Positions 61,173-64,000 of a stretch of 64,000 bases of DNA are shown here, in pieces (positions within the stretch are counted from its first letter, which is position 1; every line of letters starts with the position of its first letter). Position numbers and translations under genes: made by a program. This DNA is from Incurvaria masculella (taxonomy: Eukaryota > Arthropoda > Insecta > Lepidoptera > Incurvariidae). The stretch is from the NCBI GenBank assembly GCA_946894095.1, contig OX335647.2, forward strand, positions 21,966,001-22,030,000, read 5' to 3'. Below the pieces are notes generated by a model, which worked only from the letters and a program-made list of their open reading frames with translations, made no database searches and had not been told where the DNA came from.

Positions 61173-61717
61173 GGTGGCCCAACCAGCTCATCTCACTATA
61201 CAAAAGGGGAAAGAAGATGACGCCCATATTTCTTGTCAGAGATCCAAAATTTTGCTCAAAATAGCTTTATTTGATCGAACTAGATGTCTGATGACCATTC
61301 GCATTGTAAAATTGTGTTTGGTTTCTAAGTTGTAAGGTCCGAAAGTTCGCATTTTTCGCGCGTTTTATACAATAACTTTGGAGGTGGATTACGCAATGAT
61401 AAAGTAAGAACATCTTAAAACGATTAGTCATCAGACATAGCTTATTTAATCAAGATTCATAATCTATTTGGTTTTTGTTCGATTTCTTACTACAGCGGTC
61501 GTGGTTTACTTTTAGCTATAAGTCGTTTTTAAATTAAAATTTTCGTAAATCTTACCAAATCATACACTATGCACATCGTCTTTTTTGTGGACAGGTTGCA
61601 TCTTCCTCATCACGGAGCCTGTCTTATTCTTTGAAACAGAGAAGGTCCCAGAGCGCAACAGCACGGTTTTGTACCGTGCCCGCGAATGAGTTAGGCCCGC
61701 CGGGTTGGGTCACCTAA
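61169..61717 (+). mobile_element. TTAA MITE family B, copy 11
   Basis: TTAAGGTGGCCCAACCAGC to GCCGGGTTGGGTCACCTAA. The right TTAA has lost one T. Confidence 0.85.
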
Positions 61718-62241
61718 TAGCTGTAAGTTTTTCTCATTTTGTTTCTTTGTTCTACAAGTGTATACTCCTTCGTAATACTAATTTTCCTAAAATTGTGGAA
61801 TACGAAGCTGGACTAACATATTTTCTAAGCAATTTATTAACACTTATATTCATATTTCTATGTTACTCTGTGTCTGTTTTTTTCTAAAATAAATAAATAA
61901 ATTAAAAAATACGACTTGCGCAAGATATGGCTTCCTAGCGAAGAACATTCGGTCTCAGGATTCCCAGTGGCTGATTAATTCCGTCGCAAATATACGCACG
62001 CAACGAGTAGACAGTCTGATTTATCATCTAGCTAATTAACCCGATCTTACAATTCAGTACTCTTTTCCCAATTATCCATATCCCAATGATCAGGTTGCAA
62101 AGGTAGATCACCTGTACACACACGGTTATGTCTCAAATACACCACTTTTGGCCAAGCATTTCGGACAAGAAAAATCCAAACAGCAAGGCAGGCCGGCGGT
62201 TCGTGTCATCGAGCAAGACAAGACCGATCTCAAATCGAGTA

Positions 62242-62600
62242 CTGAGCCGGTAGTCTAAGTTGTCACCTAAATTGGCGTTACGGCAAACCGATCGACTGGC
62301 ATTTTCAAATGTATGGAGAAATTGAAGAGCGCGCGCAGCGGGCGTTAAGCGAACTAACATTTGCGAGTCCGAGCTTGATTTGACAGCTTACTCAACGTTG
62401 CCGTAAATACGTCGACGTTGCCGTTTACGTCCACTCCGCGTTTTCATACAAATCGGAAGTCCGCGTTTGACTTTGACAGCTTGAAGAAGTAAAACCACAG
62501 AATATCTAGTAAAAACTTGTATGGAGTTTGGAGAAAACGCCAGTCGATCGGTTTGCCGTAAACGCCAATTTAGGTGAGAACTCAGACTGACCACTCTGTA
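62242..62600 (+). mobile_element. Family G repeat, copy 3
   Basis: TAAGTTGTCACCTAAATTGG to TTTAGGTGAGAACTCAGACT. Nearly identical to 32521-32890. Confidence 0.8.
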
Positions 62601-62609
62601 CCCCTTGTC

Positions 62610-62935
62610 CCAGCTGTCACCTAAATTGGCGTTTACGGCAAACTGATCAACGGGCGTTTTCGAATGTATGGAGAAATTAAAGAGCGCGCGCAGTGGGCGT
62701 TAAGCGAACTAACATTTGCGAGTCCGAGTTTGATTTGACAGCTTACTCACCGTTGCCGCAAATACGTGCACGTTGCCGTTTACGACGACTCCGCGTTTTC
62801 ATACAAATCGGAAATCCGAGTTTGACAAAACCACAGAATATCTAGTTAAACTTGTTTGGAGTTTGACGTTTTTACGGAACTTCGAAGTACCGTAAACGCC
62901 AATTTAGGTGACAACTGGGACTAATAGCTCTGGCA
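62610..62935 (+). mobile_element. Family G repeat, copy 4
   Basis: CAGCTGTCACCTAAATTGGC to CCAATTTAGGTGACAACTGG. In tandem with copy 3 but more diverged and shorter. Confidence 0.78.
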
Positions 62936-63029
62936 GCATGTGGGAAACATTCGCAACAAAACATTCCCAGAGACTGGTTTCGGGAACACAGGGCAAGGTC
63001 TCGTAATTCCGACTATTTCCTACTCGTGG

Positions 63030-63225
63030 TTACGTCTCGTCTCGGCACTGGACGGGCGGGCGGCACGACACACGACGGGAACCAATCGGGCGCATACATC
63101 AAGCCATCGACCGGAGCCCGCCGGCACACTTCGCAGTTCCCGGGCGAAATTCCACATGGTGATGGATCGCCGGCGTGCGGCGGGGCGTGGCGGAAACGGC
63201 TCGGGTCACTTGGAACGGAATATGT
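63030..63225. promoter_or_regulatory. CpG-rich block upstream of the cyclase coding start
   Basis: GC- and CpG-rich (ACTGGACGGGCGGGCGGCAC, GGATCGCCGGCGTGCGGCGG) with a CCAATCGG motif, 3.4 kb upstream of exon 1. It could hold a promoter or a 5' UTR exon, but I see no clear TATA, initiator or donor that proves it. ORFs through it in three frames are compositional. Confidence 0.25.
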
Positions 63226-63249
63226 GCGGATACGGAGATATTTATTCAT

Positions 63250-63640
63250 TTAGGCATACATTACAAAACACACTATGCGCAATCACGTAAATATTTGTTT
63301 TACTAAGTTAAGGCACTGCCCCACTCGGATGAGGGCACTTACAAATATCAGTGTCGGTTTGTTATGATTTTAATTTATCTTGGTTAAATGTGAGATAATG
63401 CACAATTATATCAGAAAAAAATACGTATGAATATTTAAGAAGTGTTTCTTAAAATTACAAATGGATGATCCAAACATAAAAATGTCATGGGAAATGTCTG
63501 GAAAGGTCTAGAAGTAGGTGTCGTGACACGACCGGTGAGGTGCTTAGTTCAGGCAGCACCTGTAAAAGAACTCTGATAAAAATGGTTTGACTGAACAATT
63601 ATAAATACAATTTTTTTGTTCCTTCTGAATACTAACTCTA
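63250..63640. other. 5' flank, nothing recognised
   Basis: AT-rich sequence with no ORF, repeat end or splice signal that I can support. The same applies to 63720-64000, which is very AT-rich. Confidence 0.6.
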
Positions 63641-63720
63641 AGGGCTGAGTGCACGAAAGGACAAAAAATCATAATCAACATCGAAGTATGATCAAACACG
63701 TCACTTTGTGTGGACAGAAA
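63640..63720 (+). mobile_element. Family E MITE, 5' half only
   Basis: GGGCTGAGTGCACGAAAGG to CGTCACTTTGTGTGGACAG, then it breaks off. Confidence 0.65.
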
Positions 63721-64000
63721 TATATAATTTCATGTTCATATGCTTACATTAAGTTTGCAACATTTAGCGGGGCCCGGAAGATAGAAAAAAATTTAAAATG
63801 TATTAAAAAATATATATCTCCTAAATAAATATTTAGAAACGGTATTAAAAAAAAATATATGTTAAGTCTTTTAAGGCGTAATGTAACTGTGAATTTGCAA
63901 CAATTTTGTAATTACGGAAATGTATTTAAAAAAATGTTTTTACTATTTTTCTAAATTGCTATATTTCTTTCTAGAATATGTAAAAGAAAACTAAATTCTT

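Overview
The window is AT-rich animal nuclear DNA, almost certainly from a moth or butterfly. The repeats that fill it look lepidopteran: an element with a palindromic GTGCGAGTCGGACTCGCAC head and ACGG microsatellites, Helitron-type ends with GGCTCCGCTCGGG near CTAG, and tRNA-headed SINEs. The one gene I recognise has an insect-type structure of small exons in introns of up to about 24 kb. No prokaryotic features, rRNA genes or free-standing tRNA genes are visible.

The only clear host gene is on the minus strand: the 5' part of a class III transmembrane adenylate cyclase of the rutabaga / type 1 group (Ca2+/calmodulin-responsive in known members). Six coding exons lie at 59432-59647 (start ATG), 57758-58087, 37273-37422, 33967-34085, 9409-9520 and 7354-7481. 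All have consensus splice sites and compatible phases. They encode about 351 residues: the N-terminus, the first membrane bundle, the linker and the first half of catalytic domain C1a with both metal-binding aspartates. The rest of the gene must lie beyond position 1. A decayed partial copy of the sixth exon sits directly downstream of that exon's donor.

The introns are crowded with mobile DNA. (1) A 2840-bp Transib (RAG1-like) transposon at 20063-22902 has terminal inverted repeats and a 5-bp CGTCG target duplication; its transposase is frameshifted. (2) Three families of TTAA-flanked MITEs (called B, C and D here) give 16 copies. Many are chained end to end sharing one TTAA, and one copy is nested inside another. 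(3) A 290-320 bp family (A) has about 13 copies. (4) Two further MITE families (E with a 3-bp TTA-like duplication; F with long inverted repeats) and families G and H are present. (5) There is one complete-looking small Helitron and one larger Helitron-like element. (6) There are 3' pieces of several LINE lineages (Jockey-, CR1- and RTE-like) and several tRNA-headed SINE families. (7) A 115-bp minisatellite occupies 54361-55330.

Layout: 1-7353 intron after exon 6; 7354-9520 exons 6 and 5; 9521-33966 intron with the Transib element; 33967-37422 exons 4 and 3; 37423-57757 a 20-kb intron with the densest TTAA-MITE chains; 57758-59647 GC-rich exons 2 and 1; 59648-64000 5' flank or first intron with more MITEs and a CpG-rich block near 63.0-63.2 kb.
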